Shown in pieces: positions 51,494 to 60,786 of a DNA stretch of 64,000 nucleotides; the stretch's first letter is position 1; every line of letters begins with the position of its first letter. The DNA is from Conexibacter sp. DBS9H8. GTDB lineage: Bacteria > Actinomycetota > Thermoleophilia > Solirubrobacterales > Solirubrobacteraceae. Position numbers and translations under genes: made by a program. The notes beneath the pieces are model-generated. The model made no database searches and was not told the DNA's origin. It saw only the letters and a list, made by a program, of their open reading frames with translations. The stretch covers positions 3,472,001-3,536,000 of the forward strand of contig NZ_CP097128.1 of assembly GCF_023330685.1 (NCBI RefSeq), read 5' to 3'.

Positions 51494-52743
51494 CAGAGGA
51501 CCTCCTGGGCGATCAACTCGTCGATCTGCTCGTCGCCGAAGCCAAGCATGTCGCGCAGGATTTCCGCGTTGTGCTCACCCAGGCGCGGGCTCGGTTTCAG
51601 CGGTATCGGCTCGACGCCCTCGTAGCGCAACGGACTGTGCGGCAGCGTGATGGGGCCCAGGTCGGGATGATCGAACTCCTGAAGCATTCCCCGCTCATGA
51701 AGGTGCTCGTCCGTCACCACCTCGCCGATGTCACGCACCGGGGCACAGGGGACCCGCGCTCCGCGCAGCAGTTCCAGCAGCTCGTCCCGGGCGTAACGGG
51801 CGGTGAAATCTGAGACGACGTCGTCAACGTCGTCCATGCGGGCAACCCGCTCGCGACGGGTTCCCCAACCCGGTGCATCAGCCAGGTCTTCGCGTCCCAT
51901 GACCTCGGCGAGCGAACGCCAGTGCTGGTCTGAGACACCGATGATCGCGACGTACCCATCGCTGGTGGGATACACGTTGTAGGGAGCCTCGGCCAAGCCG
52001 GCGTGACGGTTGCCGGTCCGTGTGGGCGCCTCCCCGCCCGAGCCGAAGTACAGCCCGAGGCTCGACATCAGCGACGGGTAGACGGACTCAAACATCGACA
52101 CTTCGATCGCCCGTCCGACACCGGTGCGCTCGCGCTCATACAGGGCCGTGGTGATGGCACCGTAGAGATGAACGCCACCGAAGAAATCACAGAGCGCGGG
52201 ACCGGCCTTCACCGGTGGCCGGTCCGGATAGCCGGTGACGCTCATGATCCCTGCGATCGCCTGGACGGTCAGGTCCATCGCCGCAAAGTCCCGATAGGGA
52301 CCAGTCTTGCCAAAGCCGGAGCCAGAGGCATAGATCAGGCGCGGGTTGCGGGCCTGGACGACCTCGGCGCCGATGCCCAGACGATCGGTGACGCCGGGCC
52401 GGAAATTCTCGACGAACACGTCGGCACGATCAGCCAGCTCGAGGACGATCTCGCGTCCGCGGTCACTGCGCAGGTCAAGGGTGATCGCCCGCTTGTTGGA
52501 GTTGAGCATCGCAAAGGGCGCGCCCGCTCCGCTGGCCTGAGTACGCCCGCGCAGGTTCTCCCCGGTGCGCGGTTCGACCTTGATCACGTCGGCACCGGCC
52601 ATCGCCATCAGGAAGGTGGCGTACGGAGCGTTGTAGATCTGGCCCAGATCCAGCACGATCACGCCCTCGAGAGGCTGGCGGGACGCGGCGTGCGCGCCAT
52701 CGGGCGTCAAGGCGACAGGCGGGTCCAGGGGAGCCGGGCTCAT
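51493..52743 (-). CDS. CaiB/BaiF family CoA-transferase
   Basis: A 416-residue type III CoA-transferase with VIVLDLGQIYNAPYATFLMA, AGADVIKVEPRTGENLRGR and the nucleophilic Asp in AGPALCDFFGGVHLYGA. ATG 52743 follows the crotonase stop directly; an upstream ATG at 52782 would overlap that gene. Its stop shares one base with the thiolase ATG. It may recycle CoA from a product to the incoming acid alongside the ligase in the same operon. Confidence 0.9.
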   Translation of the reverse strand: MSPAPLDPPVALTPDGAHAASRQPLEGVIVLDLGQIYNAPYATFLMAMAGADVIKVEPRTGENLRGRTQASGAGAPFAMLNSNKRAITLDLRSDRGREIVLELADRADVFVENFRPGVTDRLGIGAEVVQARNPRLIYASGSGFGKTGPYRDFAAMDLTVQAIAGIMSVTGYPDRPPVKAGPALCDFFGGVHLYGAITTALYERERTGVGRAIEVSMFESVYPSLMSSLGLYFGSGGEAPTRTGNRHAGLAEAPYNVYPTSDGYVAIIGVSDQHWRSLAEVMGREDLADAPGWGTRRERVARMDDVDDVVSDFTARYARDELLELLRGARVPCAPVRDIGEVVTDEHLHERGMLQEFDHPDLGPITLPHSPLRYEGVEPIPLKPSPRLGEHNAEILRDMLGFGDEQIDELIAQEVL

Positions 52744-52744
52744 C

Positions 52745-53518
52745 TCAGCGTCCCAGAAAGTTCGGGGTTCGCTTCTCGGCAAAGGCGGCCGGACCCTCTC
52801 TGGCGTCCTCGGAGAACTGCAGAAGCCGGTTCATCGTCTGCTCGAGACGCAAGCCGCTGACGAGATCCATGTCACGCGAACGCAGGGCCAGCTCCTTGGC
52901 GGCCTGCACCGCCAGCGGCGCGTTGGCTGCGATCCGCGTGGCGTACTCCCTTGCCGTGTCCAGCAACCGGTCCATCGGCACCACCTGGTTGACAAGCCCC
53001 CAGCGCGCAGCCGTCGCCGCGTCGAAGCGGTCGCCGGTCAGCAGCACCTCCATCGCCACGGCATAGGGAAGCTGGGCAAGCACGCGCTGGGTTCCGCCGT
53101 TACCGGGAATGACCCCACGTTTGACCTCGCTGAGGCCGAAGGATGCATGCTCGGCGGCGATGCGGATATCGGTGGCGAGCAGCAGCGTCATTCCGCCGCC
53201 TAGGCAGTAGCCGTTGATCGCCGCGATGATCGGCTTGAACACCTCCAGCCCGCGGTTGAGCAGCTGCTCGCGTTGGGTCATCCAAAAGTCCGACAGGTCC
53301 GCCGGATCGGTGAGGAAGCTCTTGATGTCGGCACCCGTGGTGAACGCGCGGTCGCCGGCCCCCGTGATCACCGCAGCCCGGATAGCCGTGTCATCGCGAA
53401 CCTGGACCCATGCCGCACTGAGCGCCGCGTAGGCGTCCGCGTCCATCGCGTTCATTCGCTCGGGCCGGTTGATCGTGATCGTCGCCACGCCCTCCGCGAT
53501 CTCAATGTCGATCGGCAT
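52745..53518 (-). CDS. Enoyl-CoA hydratase/isomerase family protein
   Basis: A 257-residue crotonase with oxyanion-hole segments FTTGADIKSFL and INGYCLGGGMTLLLATD. The second catalytic Glu is present (FGLSEVKRGVIPGNGGTQR), while the first position (normally CELA) reads MTLL. One Glu is enough for some isomerases and hydratases. It lies 6 bp after the dehydrogenase gene, in the order expected for beta-oxidation. Confidence 0.9.
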   Translation of the reverse strand: MPIDIEIAEGVATITINRPERMNAMDADAYAALSAAWVQVRDDTAIRAAVITGAGDRAFTTGADIKSFLTDPADLSDFWMTQREQLLNRGLEVFKPIIAAINGYCLGGGMTLLLATDIRIAAEHASFGLSEVKRGVIPGNGGTQRVLAQLPYAVAMEVLLTGDRFDAATAARWGLVNQVVPMDRLLDTAREYATRIAANAPLAVQAAKELALRSRDMDLVSGLRLEQTMNRLLQFSEDAREGPAAFAEKRTPNFLGR

Positions 53519-53524
53519 CGGCGC

Positions 53525-54724
53525 TCAGTCCCGCGCGGCAGCGCCCAGCAGGTTGCGCGCGACGACGAGTCGGTGCACCTCGGAGGGACCCTCCCCGATC
53601 CGCTTGATGCGCATTTCCCGATACCAACGCTCAAACGGCATCTCCTTGGCCACCCCCATGCCCCCGAAGATCTGGATACAGCGATCGACCACCCGGCCCG
53701 CCGTCTCGGTCGCATACACCTTGGCGATGGAGGCGTCCATCTTGAAGTCCTGGCCAAGGTCGGCTTTCCAGGCGGCCGCGTACGTGAGCATCCGAGCGGC
53801 CCGGAGTTCGATCTCGGAGTCGGCGATCATCCACTGGATGGCCTGGCGGGTCGCCAGCTTCTTGCCGAAGGTGTCACGGTCCTTGGCGTAATCGATCGCC
53901 ATCTTCAGGGCAGCCGTCCCGACTCCGATCGTGCCGGCCGCGTAGGGGACGCGTTCGTGAACGAGCCAGCTCTCGGCGACGGCAAAGCCCTGGCCCTCCT
54001 CACCGATACGGTTCTCGGCCGGCACCCTGACGTTGTCGAAGAACAGCTGGTTCGGGGAGAGCGGGCGGATGACCGGGATCGGCTGCATGCTCAAGCCTGG
54101 CGTGGGGTTCTCGACGATGAAGGCGCTGACGCCCGTGCGCCCGGGCCCGCCGGTGCGCGCGAATACGATGCCCCAGTTGGCCTTGTCCGCACCGGTGATC
54201 CAGGTCTTCGAGCCGTTGATGACGTAGGAGTCGCCGTCACGCACCGCCGTGGTCCGGATGGCACGACCCGGGTCGGCACCACCACTGGGCTCGGAGATCG
54301 CGACGAAGGTCTTGCTGCCCGCCTCGATCGTCGGCACGGCGTAGCGCTGGATCATCTCCTCCGACGCCTCGAAGATGATGTTCGGCGGGTCCCAGCCAAA
54401 GGCCGCCGCCGCGGGCACGTAGGCGCCCATCCGGCACTGGGCGGCCTCCTCGGCCACGACCACCTGGGCCAGAAGGCTGAGCCCGGCGCCGCCGTACTCC
54501 TCTGGGGATGCAACACACCAGATGCCGGCGTCCCGGGCGATCGCCTGAACGCGGGCAAGCGCCTCGAGCGGCAGAGAGTACGCCTCAGAGTCGAGCTTGG
54601 CCTCCTCCGGGAGGATCTCCTTGCGAACGAAGTCAGCCACGGTCTTGCGCAGCAGCTTGAGGTCTTTGGGCAGCTCCCAGGCGCCGGTCTCGGCCGGGGA
54701 CTTCACGGGATGAGTGGTAGGCAT
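53525..54724 (-). CDS. Acyl-CoA dehydrogenase
   Basis: A 399-residue acyl-CoA dehydrogenase with FVAISEPSGGADPGRAI, INGSKTWITGADKANWG, LFFDNVRVPAENRIGEEG and RIGEGPSEVHRLVVARNLL, whose GEG Glu is at the catalytic-base position. The ATG has a strong ribosome site (AAGGAGAG). It should perform the first oxidation in the operon-2 pathway. Confidence 0.92.
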   Translation of the reverse strand: MPTTHPVKSPAETGAWELPKDLKLLRKTVADFVRKEILPEEAKLDSEAYSLPLEALARVQAIARDAGIWCVASPEEYGGAGLSLLAQVVVAEEAAQCRMGAYVPAAAAFGWDPPNIIFEASEEMIQRYAVPTIEAGSKTFVAISEPSGGADPGRAIRTTAVRDGDSYVINGSKTWITGADKANWGIVFARTGGPGRTGVSAFIVENPTPGLSMQPIPVIRPLSPNQLFFDNVRVPAENRIGEEGQGFAVAESWLVHERVPYAAGTIGVGTAALKMAIDYAKDRDTFGKKLATRQAIQWMIADSEIELRAARMLTYAAAWKADLGQDFKMDASIAKVYATETAGRVVDRCIQIFGGMGVAKEMPFERWYREMRIKRIGEGPSEVHRLVVARNLLGAAARD

Positions 54725-54744
54725 TGCGCTCTCCTTGTAACCGT

Positions 54745-56523
54745 CTAGTGGGTGCCCGCGGTCAGCGCGGTCGCCCCGCGCGCCGCACGTAGCTGCTCGC
54801 TGCGCTCGGGATCGAGCCGGAAGCGGTCATGTCCCCCGACGCTCCAGCGTTGGGCGATGGCGACGCCAAATTGCTCTTCGGCACTCTCGGCGGTGATGTA
54901 GCCGAAGTTCAGATCCTGCTCCACCAGCTCGAGCGGCCGGGTCAGGGGATCGCCATGCCCACCGCCCCCTGGTGATGAGGCGGTCAGGGAATCGCCGGGG
55001 CCGATCTCCTGTTTGGCGAGCTTGGTCCGCATGGCCGGGATCCACTCCTCGCCGTGCAGCTCGAGCGTGAGCTCGTTGGCCAAGGCCGGACCGCCGCCGT
55101 TGAGCCCAAAGGGCACACTGTCATGGCGGTCCCCCATCACCGATATGACCAGGGGAGCCCGGGGCACGATCTTGTAGGTCGTACCGTCGCCACCGCGAAA
55201 ATGCCCGGCGCCACCGGAGTTCTCGCGCAACGCGAAGTATTCGAACATCAGCGGATACCTATGCTCGGAGGCCTCGAGAGCCACGAAGTTGGCCATCGAG
55301 ATCGGCGGCGTGCCGTTGACGAGCCCGTCACCGCTACCGGTCGCGCCATAGCCACCCGGATACGGGAAGACACCGACGTAGTAGCGGCCCGTCTCCGGGT
55401 GCACGCCACCGACGGTGACCACTCCGATGGTGCCGAACGGTGCGGCCGGCACCAGCTCGGGGATCGCCTGAGCGAGCGCACCGAGCATGACGTCGAAGAC
55501 CCGGTTGGCCACCTCCAGGTAGCCGCTGACCGGCCGCGGGTACTCCGCCGCGGTGACCGTGCCGGCGGGCACGTGCACCGTCGCGGGCCGGAAGGTCCCG
55601 CCGTTGATGGGGACGTCCGGGTAGATGTGCTTGAGGGCCACGTAACAGGTTGAGATCGTCGAGTTCGCCGCCAGGTTGAGGGGGCCTCGCGCGGCAGCCG
55701 ACGTGCCGGAGAAGTCGATCGACATCGAGTCACCGGCAACGGTGACCTCGACCGCGATGCGCAACGGTTCGTCGACGACGCCATCGTTGTCTATCGTGTC
55801 CGAGTAGGCGTAGACCCCGTCGGGGATCTCAGCTATGTGCGCCCGCATCTGGCGCTCGGAGCGCTCGACGAGCTCGACGAGACATTCGCCGAGCGTCGCC
55901 TGGCTATAGCGGTCGACCAGTTCCCTCAGCCGGCGCTCGCCCATCTGCACCGCGCTGCTCATGGCGACCAGGTCCCCGAGCATGTCGCGCGGCAACCGGA
56001 CGTTGGCGATGATCATGGCCACAAGCGCGTCGTTGCGCTTTCCGTCCTCCCAAAGGCGCACAGGCGGGATGACAATGCCCTCTTGGTGGATCTCGGTGGC
56101 CTCCGGGTTCCAGCCGCCCGGCGCGTTGCCGCCGATGTCCATCCAGTGCCCGGTGCTCGCGATGAGTGCGAACAACTCGCCGTCGACGAACACAGGCGCG
56201 ACGAGGTTGACGTCGTTCAGGTGCGTCCCGCCGCGGTAGACCTCGTTGAGGATCCAGACCTCCCCGGGGCGGAAGCCGCCGGAGGCGTTGGCCTCAGCCA
56301 GCACGGACTGGACCGCGAACTGCATATTCGCAAGGAAGACCGGTAGCCCGACCGCCCCTTGGGCGATCGTCTCGCCGTTGCGGGGGTCGTAGATGCCGTG
56401 AGCGCAGTCGTTGGTCTCGGAGATGATCGGTGACATCGACGACCGGATCAGGTGCTGATCCATCTCATTGCAGATCTGCTCGAGACCGCTGCGAACGACC
56501 GACAGCGTGATGGGATCAATCAT
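54745..56523 (-). CDS. Hydantoinase B/oxoprolinase-family protein, operon 2
   Basis: A 592-residue HyuB-family subunit. Family segments are MIDPITLSVVRSGLEQICNE, IAQGAVGLPVFLANMQFAV, EVWILNEVYRGGTHLNDVNL and TASSPGGGGHGDP. It is parallel to the operon-1 protein at 21361 and overlaps its HyuA partner by 4 bp. It is again linked to an acyl-CoA dehydrogenase and a CaiB transferase rather than to amino acid or pyrimidine genes. Confidence 0.9.
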   Translation of the reverse strand: MIDPITLSVVRSGLEQICNEMDQHLIRSSMSPIISETNDCAHGIYDPRNGETIAQGAVGLPVFLANMQFAVQSVLAEANASGGFRPGEVWILNEVYRGGTHLNDVNLVAPVFVDGELFALIASTGHWMDIGGNAPGGWNPEATEIHQEGIVIPPVRLWEDGKRNDALVAMIIANVRLPRDMLGDLVAMSSAVQMGERRLRELVDRYSQATLGECLVELVERSERQMRAHIAEIPDGVYAYSDTIDNDGVVDEPLRIAVEVTVAGDSMSIDFSGTSAAARGPLNLAANSTISTCYVALKHIYPDVPINGGTFRPATVHVPAGTVTAAEYPRPVSGYLEVANRVFDVMLGALAQAIPELVPAAPFGTIGVVTVGGVHPETGRYYVGVFPYPGGYGATGSGDGLVNGTPPISMANFVALEASEHRYPLMFEYFALRENSGGAGHFRGGDGTTYKIVPRAPLVISVMGDRHDSVPFGLNGGGPALANELTLELHGEEWIPAMRTKLAKQEIGPGDSLTASSPGGGGHGDPLTRPLELVEQDLNFGYITAESAEEQFGVAIAQRWSVGGHDRFRLDPERSEQLRAARGATALTAGTH

Positions 56524-58559
56524 GGTTGGCTCACAATCAGGTTGGACGCGTCGTCGACGCGAACGTGCATGTCGGGCTCGATGATCACCGTGGTATCGGG
56601 CTGGTCAATCACGAGCGGTCCGTCCAGCTGACACCCCGGCCGCAGGTCCGCGCGGCTGTAGACCGGGGTCTCGATCCACTCCTCAAAGCAGACGCGACGG
56701 CTGCCGAGCGGCTCAGGCACCTCACCGCCGCCCGCCGGAGGCAGCGCCGAGTCGGTGTCCCGGCGGCCGGTGACCACCGTCCGTGCGTTGACGATCACTA
56801 CGTCCAAGTCGCCAAGCTCGGTTCCGTACTCCGTCCGGTATTTGGCGATGAACGCCTCCCGGAGGCTCTCGGCATCCGCGTCTCCGGAGACGTGCACCCG
56901 CAGCCGGTGGATCTGGCCGGTGTAGGCCATGTCGGCGAAGTGCTGAACCTCGACGGAGGCGAAGTCGAGATTATCGAGGGCCAGTTGGTGCTCACCCTCC
57001 GTGCGTTGCGCGGCGAACATCGCCGTCAGCTCGCTGACGTCGAGACGCCCCTCAGCACCGGCCCCCGGCCGCGGCAGCGTCCGCTCGACCGTCCGCGACA
57101 GGTCATGGCGGACGTCGGCCACCACGCAGCCCATGGCACACAGCACCCCGGGGGACGGCGGGACCAGCATCGACCCGAGCTGCATCTCGCGCATCAATGC
57201 GGCCCCGTGCAGGGGTCCCCCGCCGCCGAAGGCAACAAAGGCGAAGTCACGCGGGTCGTGGCCCTGCTCGACGGTGATCAGCCGAATCTCCCCGGCCATC
57301 CGCGTGTTGACGACGGTGAGCACCGCGCGCGCCGCGCTCTCGGCGTCCAGTCCCAACTGCTCTCCGAGCTTGGCAAACGCCCGGCGCGCACCATCGATGT
57401 CGAGCTTCTGGCCCTCGGCGCCGATGGAACGGTCCGGGTTGATGCGCCCGAGCACGACGTTGGCGTCGGTTACCGTCGGCTCGGTCCCGCCTCGCCCGAA
57501 GGCGATCGGGCCCGGATAGGAGCCGGCGCTGCGCGGTCCGACGGTGAGGATTCCGCCGAGATCGACAGACGCGATCGAACCGCCGCCCGCCCCGATCGTC
57601 CGAACGTCGAGCATCGGGACGCGGACCGGCAGGCGAAAATCGAGCAGTGTCGTCTCAGCCTCGGAGGGGCGTCCGTCGAGTGAGATCGCGACGTCGAAGC
57701 TGGTTCCGCCCATGTCACCAGTGATGACGCGGTCAAAGCCCGCCCTCTGGGCGATCTGCGCGGCGGCGATCACCCCTGCGGCCGGGCCGGAGCGAAGCAT
57801 GTGCCCGGCCCGCTCGCCGGCGCGGGTCGCCGGGATGAGACCGCCGTTGGACTGCATGATCAAAGCGTCCTGGGCAAAGCCCCACTCTTGCAGGCGCGCC
57901 ACGAGGTTGGCGGCGTAGTTGGTGACCAGCGGCTGTAGATAGCCCTGGATCACCGCGGTGCTGGTTCGCTCGAACTCGTAGTATTCACGAAGCACCGAGC
58001 TTGAGGTGACGACGTGCCAGTCCGGGTTGACGTCCACCAGCAGCTCGCGCGTCCGATCCTCATGAGCGGCGTTTACGTAGGAGTGGAGGTAGGACACGAT
58101 GACCGTCGCAACATCCTCCTCCAGCAGCGCCGCGGCGAGCTCGCATACCCCGTCCTCGTCAAGCGGGATGAGAACCTTTCCCCGATAGTCGATCCGCTCG
58201 GTGATCTCCCAGCGCCGGTCGCGCGGCACGAGCGGTTGATGCTTGCCGCTGAGGCCGTAGATATGCGGCCGGTCACGACGCCCTAGTTCGAGGACGTCAC
58301 GAAAACCCCGCGTAGTCAGTAACGCGCAGCGAGCTCCGCGGCGCTCGATCAGCGCGTTCGTGGCAATAGTCGTCCCGTGCAGGAACTGGATCAGCTGGGT
58401 CGGGTCGACGCCCGCCGCAACCAGCGCATCCATGACGGCCAAGGACGGGTCATCTGGGCGCGACGGCACCTTGACCACCAGCGGCGGCCCACCGTTGACG
58501 CCGGGCTGGAACAGGTCGGTGAATGTGCCACCGACGTCAACTCCTACGAGCGTGCTCAT
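56520..58559 (-). CDS. Hydantoinase A/oxoprolinase-family protein, operon 2 (first gene)
   Basis: A 679-residue HyuA subunit with GVDVGGTFTDLFQPG, FLHGTTIATNALIERRG, RVITGDMGGTSFDVAISLDG and FVAFGGGGPLHGAALMRE, the ASKHA ATPase motifs. Start ATG 58559 is fixed by the family N-terminus; an upstream frame from 58709 crosses the regulator gene. Tandem repeats 56-86 bp upstream probably control it. It would supply ATP-driven activation for the HyuB half. Confidence 0.9.
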   Translation of the reverse strand: MSTLVGVDVGGTFTDLFQPGVNGGPPLVVKVPSRPDDPSLAVMDALVAAGVDPTQLIQFLHGTTIATNALIERRGARCALLTTRGFRDVLELGRRDRPHIYGLSGKHQPLVPRDRRWEITERIDYRGKVLIPLDEDGVCELAAALLEEDVATVIVSYLHSYVNAAHEDRTRELLVDVNPDWHVVTSSSVLREYYEFERTSTAVIQGYLQPLVTNYAANLVARLQEWGFAQDALIMQSNGGLIPATRAGERAGHMLRSGPAAGVIAAAQIAQRAGFDRVITGDMGGTSFDVAISLDGRPSEAETTLLDFRLPVRVPMLDVRTIGAGGGSIASVDLGGILTVGPRSAGSYPGPIAFGRGGTEPTVTDANVVLGRINPDRSIGAEGQKLDIDGARRAFAKLGEQLGLDAESAARAVLTVVNTRMAGEIRLITVEQGHDPRDFAFVAFGGGGPLHGAALMREMQLGSMLVPPSPGVLCAMGCVVADVRHDLSRTVERTLPRPGAGAEGRLDVSELTAMFAAQRTEGEHQLALDNLDFASVEVQHFADMAYTGQIHRLRVHVSGDADAESLREAFIAKYRTEYGTELGDLDVVIVNARTVVTGRRDTDSALPPAGGGEVPEPLGSRRVCFEEWIETPVYSRADLRPGCQLDGPLVIDQPDTTVIIEPDMHVRVDDASNLIVSQP

Positions 58560-58614
58560 GCAGGCCAACCTACGGCGTCGCCGCAGGCTTGCAATCGACG
58601 CCCGCCCAGCCTTT

Positions 58615-58645
58615 AGGAGGTTTGCACAGTCAGGAGGTTTGCACA
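58615..58645 (-). repeat. Tandem 14-bp direct repeats upstream of hyu operon 2
   Basis: On the minus strand TGTGCAAACCTCCT occurs twice (58645-58632 and 58628-58615) with a 17-bp period. The upstream copy covers the last codons and stop of the PucR-like regulator gene. The core TGCAAACC also occurs at 60653-60660, in the divergent gap before that regulator's own start. Direct repeats next to a regulator gene and an operon start suggest a binding site for it. Confidence 0.5.
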
Positions 58646-60606
58646 ATCGCCGGATCGCGCCGCAGGAAGTGGACGTCGACCCGACTGTCATCCCCGGCCT
58701 CTGGGGCACCCTGATGGCTGGCCGCGATCCGGTTCGGCTCGGGGCACACTTCCCCGCCGGGCGACACCTTCAGACGCCAGGGCCGGAGTCCCTGCAACTG
58801 GAGGACCCGAAGGGCCAGCAACGCGGTTGTCTGATCATCCGCGTCCGCGTAGATGTCCAGACCGGTCAACTCCTTGACCTTGGCGAAGCGGTACCGGATC
58901 GTGTTCTCATGCACAGCCAGAGAGCTTGCCGTCAGGCGGATACCCCGTCCACAGGCGAAGAACTCCTGCACGGTGTCCATCAATTCTCCACCCACTTCGG
59001 GAACCAACAGCGGCCCAAGCCAGCGCCGTGCGAACTGATCCGCCTCGCGGCGGTCGACCGAGGACAGGAACAGGCTGCCGGCCCCGAGGTCTTTGGCGGT
59101 CAGGACTCGTGCTGAGCCCGCTGCCCAGACCGTGCGTTGACAGCGCAGGATCTGGGTTGCCTCCCCGTGGGCGTGGTGGACGTCCCCGGGGCCGGCGACG
59201 GGGTCGGAGATCGCCGCCACCAAACCGGATCCCTCCCCGCCGAGGATTCCGAGCGTGTGGCTGACCACGTTACGTATAGCGTCGATTCCCACCCGCCCCG
59301 GGCCCTGCAGGGGCAGCAACAGAACCGTGGTGTCATCCACGGCAATGCTGGCGATTGCCGCGACGCCAAGCGCTGCGGCGAGCGTCCCGGCGAGCCCGCC
59401 GTGCTCCGGCGGTGCGGCGGGAGCGATGCCGGCCATCACACAGACGGCATGGGGCTGGTCCAGGTCTAGGCCCAGCTGAGCTCCGCGCCGCAGCAGCCAG
59501 GATGCGTCGCGGTCCCCGCGAATCAGATCGGAGAGGAGCGCCTCTCGACTGTCGCGCTCCGCCTCCACGACGCGACGTTGAGCAGTCAGCTCCAGGGCTG
59601 CGATCACCGCCGCGCGACGTAGCGCATGGCGGTCCAGAGCAGTCAGCTGACTGCCGATCTCCGTCATGACGAGATGGCCCAGCATGTCGCCACGTGCCTG
59701 GATATTTGTGACCAGCAGCCGGTTGTGGATCCCCACCGCGGGGAACGGGCCGATGATCGACGGCTCTGCCCCGAGCCCATCCAGAGCGTGGCAGAGTTCG
59801 CGGTGCCCCCACTGGTCGAGGTGCGCGCGCAGGGCCTCGGCGTGTTTGCCGCATGGCGCGACCAGCAAGGGTCTCTGGTGCTCGTCGAGCACCGCCACCG
59901 GCTTACCGGTCCGTTCAGCCACCACCGACAGGATCGCGCCCAATCCGCCGCCTTCGACGGCCAGGCGCGTGAGCCGCTCGTCGAGGGCAGCGGCGCGGCG
60001 CAGCAACTCGTTCTGTCGGGTGACGACCCGCAGGTCCTCACGGGCCCCGACGGTCGAGAGCGCGTGGGTGATCGCGCCACCAGCAAGTTCTCCGAATGCG
60101 GTGACGCTCTCGAGGTCGACCTCCGTGAAACGGTGGGTGCCCTGTTCGTCGTCGACAAAGGCCAGCCCGATCACCTCGGCGTCGCGTACCAGCGGAAGGC
60201 CGAGCATCGATCGCACCCCCCAGGCGCGCATCGTCGCGCGGACCGGACGCGGGTCCAAGCGGGCGTCCTGCAGCAGCACGGGCCGCCCCGTCTCGAGAAT
60301 CTCCCGGGTGAACCGGTCTGCCTCCACGCCGGCGATGAGCTGGCGCACCCGTCCGTTGATGTCGACGGAAGCCAAGCCGACGCGCCCCCGGAACACGCCC
60401 GTCGTCCCATCCTTGAGATAGACGCTGCAGCGGGTGGCGCCGACCAGGCGACACAGCTCACCCGCGACGACGTGCAGCACGTCATCGACGGTGGTCATGT
60501 TCTTGAGCGCACGAACCACCGACGCGTGCGCGTCAATCGCCCGACGGTGTGGCTCCGCGTCGATCGGCATGTCCTGCGGACCAGACAAACCGCTCTCCTC
60601 TCTCAC
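58630..60606 (-). CDS. GAF-domain transcriptional regulator with PucR-type C-terminal HTH
   Basis: A 658-residue regulator. An N-terminal GAF domain spans about residues 25-175 (LCRLVGATRCSVYLKDG, RSMLGLPLVRDAEVIGLAFV), a middle region resembles the GGDEF-like part of CdaR/PucR proteins, and the C-terminal HTH lies near residue 580-630 (LAVHENTIRYRFAKVKELTG). Such proteins usually activate catabolic operons in response to a small effector. GTG 60606 is preferred because GGAGAGGAAG lies just before it; ATG 60570 is an alternative. It sits 70 bp upstream of hyu operon 2 in the same direction. Confidence 0.87.
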   Translation of the reverse strand: MREESGLSGPQDMPIDAEPHRRAIDAHASVVRALKNMTTVDDVLHVVAGELCRLVGATRCSVYLKDGTTGVFRGRVGLASVDINGRVRQLIAGVEADRFTREILETGRPVLLQDARLDPRPVRATMRAWGVRSMLGLPLVRDAEVIGLAFVDDEQGTHRFTEVDLESVTAFGELAGGAITHALSTVGAREDLRVVTRQNELLRRAAALDERLTRLAVEGGGLGAILSVVAERTGKPVAVLDEHQRPLLVAPCGKHAEALRAHLDQWGHRELCHALDGLGAEPSIIGPFPAVGIHNRLLVTNIQARGDMLGHLVMTEIGSQLTALDRHALRRAAVIAALELTAQRRVVEAERDSREALLSDLIRGDRDASWLLRRGAQLGLDLDQPHAVCVMAGIAPAAPPEHGGLAGTLAAALGVAAIASIAVDDTTVLLLPLQGPGRVGIDAIRNVVSHTLGILGGEGSGLVAAISDPVAGPGDVHHAHGEATQILRCQRTVWAAGSARVLTAKDLGAGSLFLSSVDRREADQFARRWLGPLLVPEVGGELMDTVQEFFACGRGIRLTASSLAVHENTIRYRFAKVKELTGLDIYADADDQTTALLALRVLQLQGLRPWRLKVSPGGEVCPEPNRIAASHQGAPEAGDDSRVDVHFLRRDPAIVQTS

Positions 60607-60786
60607 AGCACTTCCTCTCCGGATACATAGAGTGCCACCGTCGGGCCAACACTGCAAACCAGAACCGGGATGGGCTCTGGGCGCTCGTTGGGCCGGCGCC
60701 GTGGCGCGCAGTCCCTTGGAGCTATCGACAGAGCCGATCCGCGGACGGTTTGGCCTCACGGCCGCGAGCGACCATATTCGTCGCCG

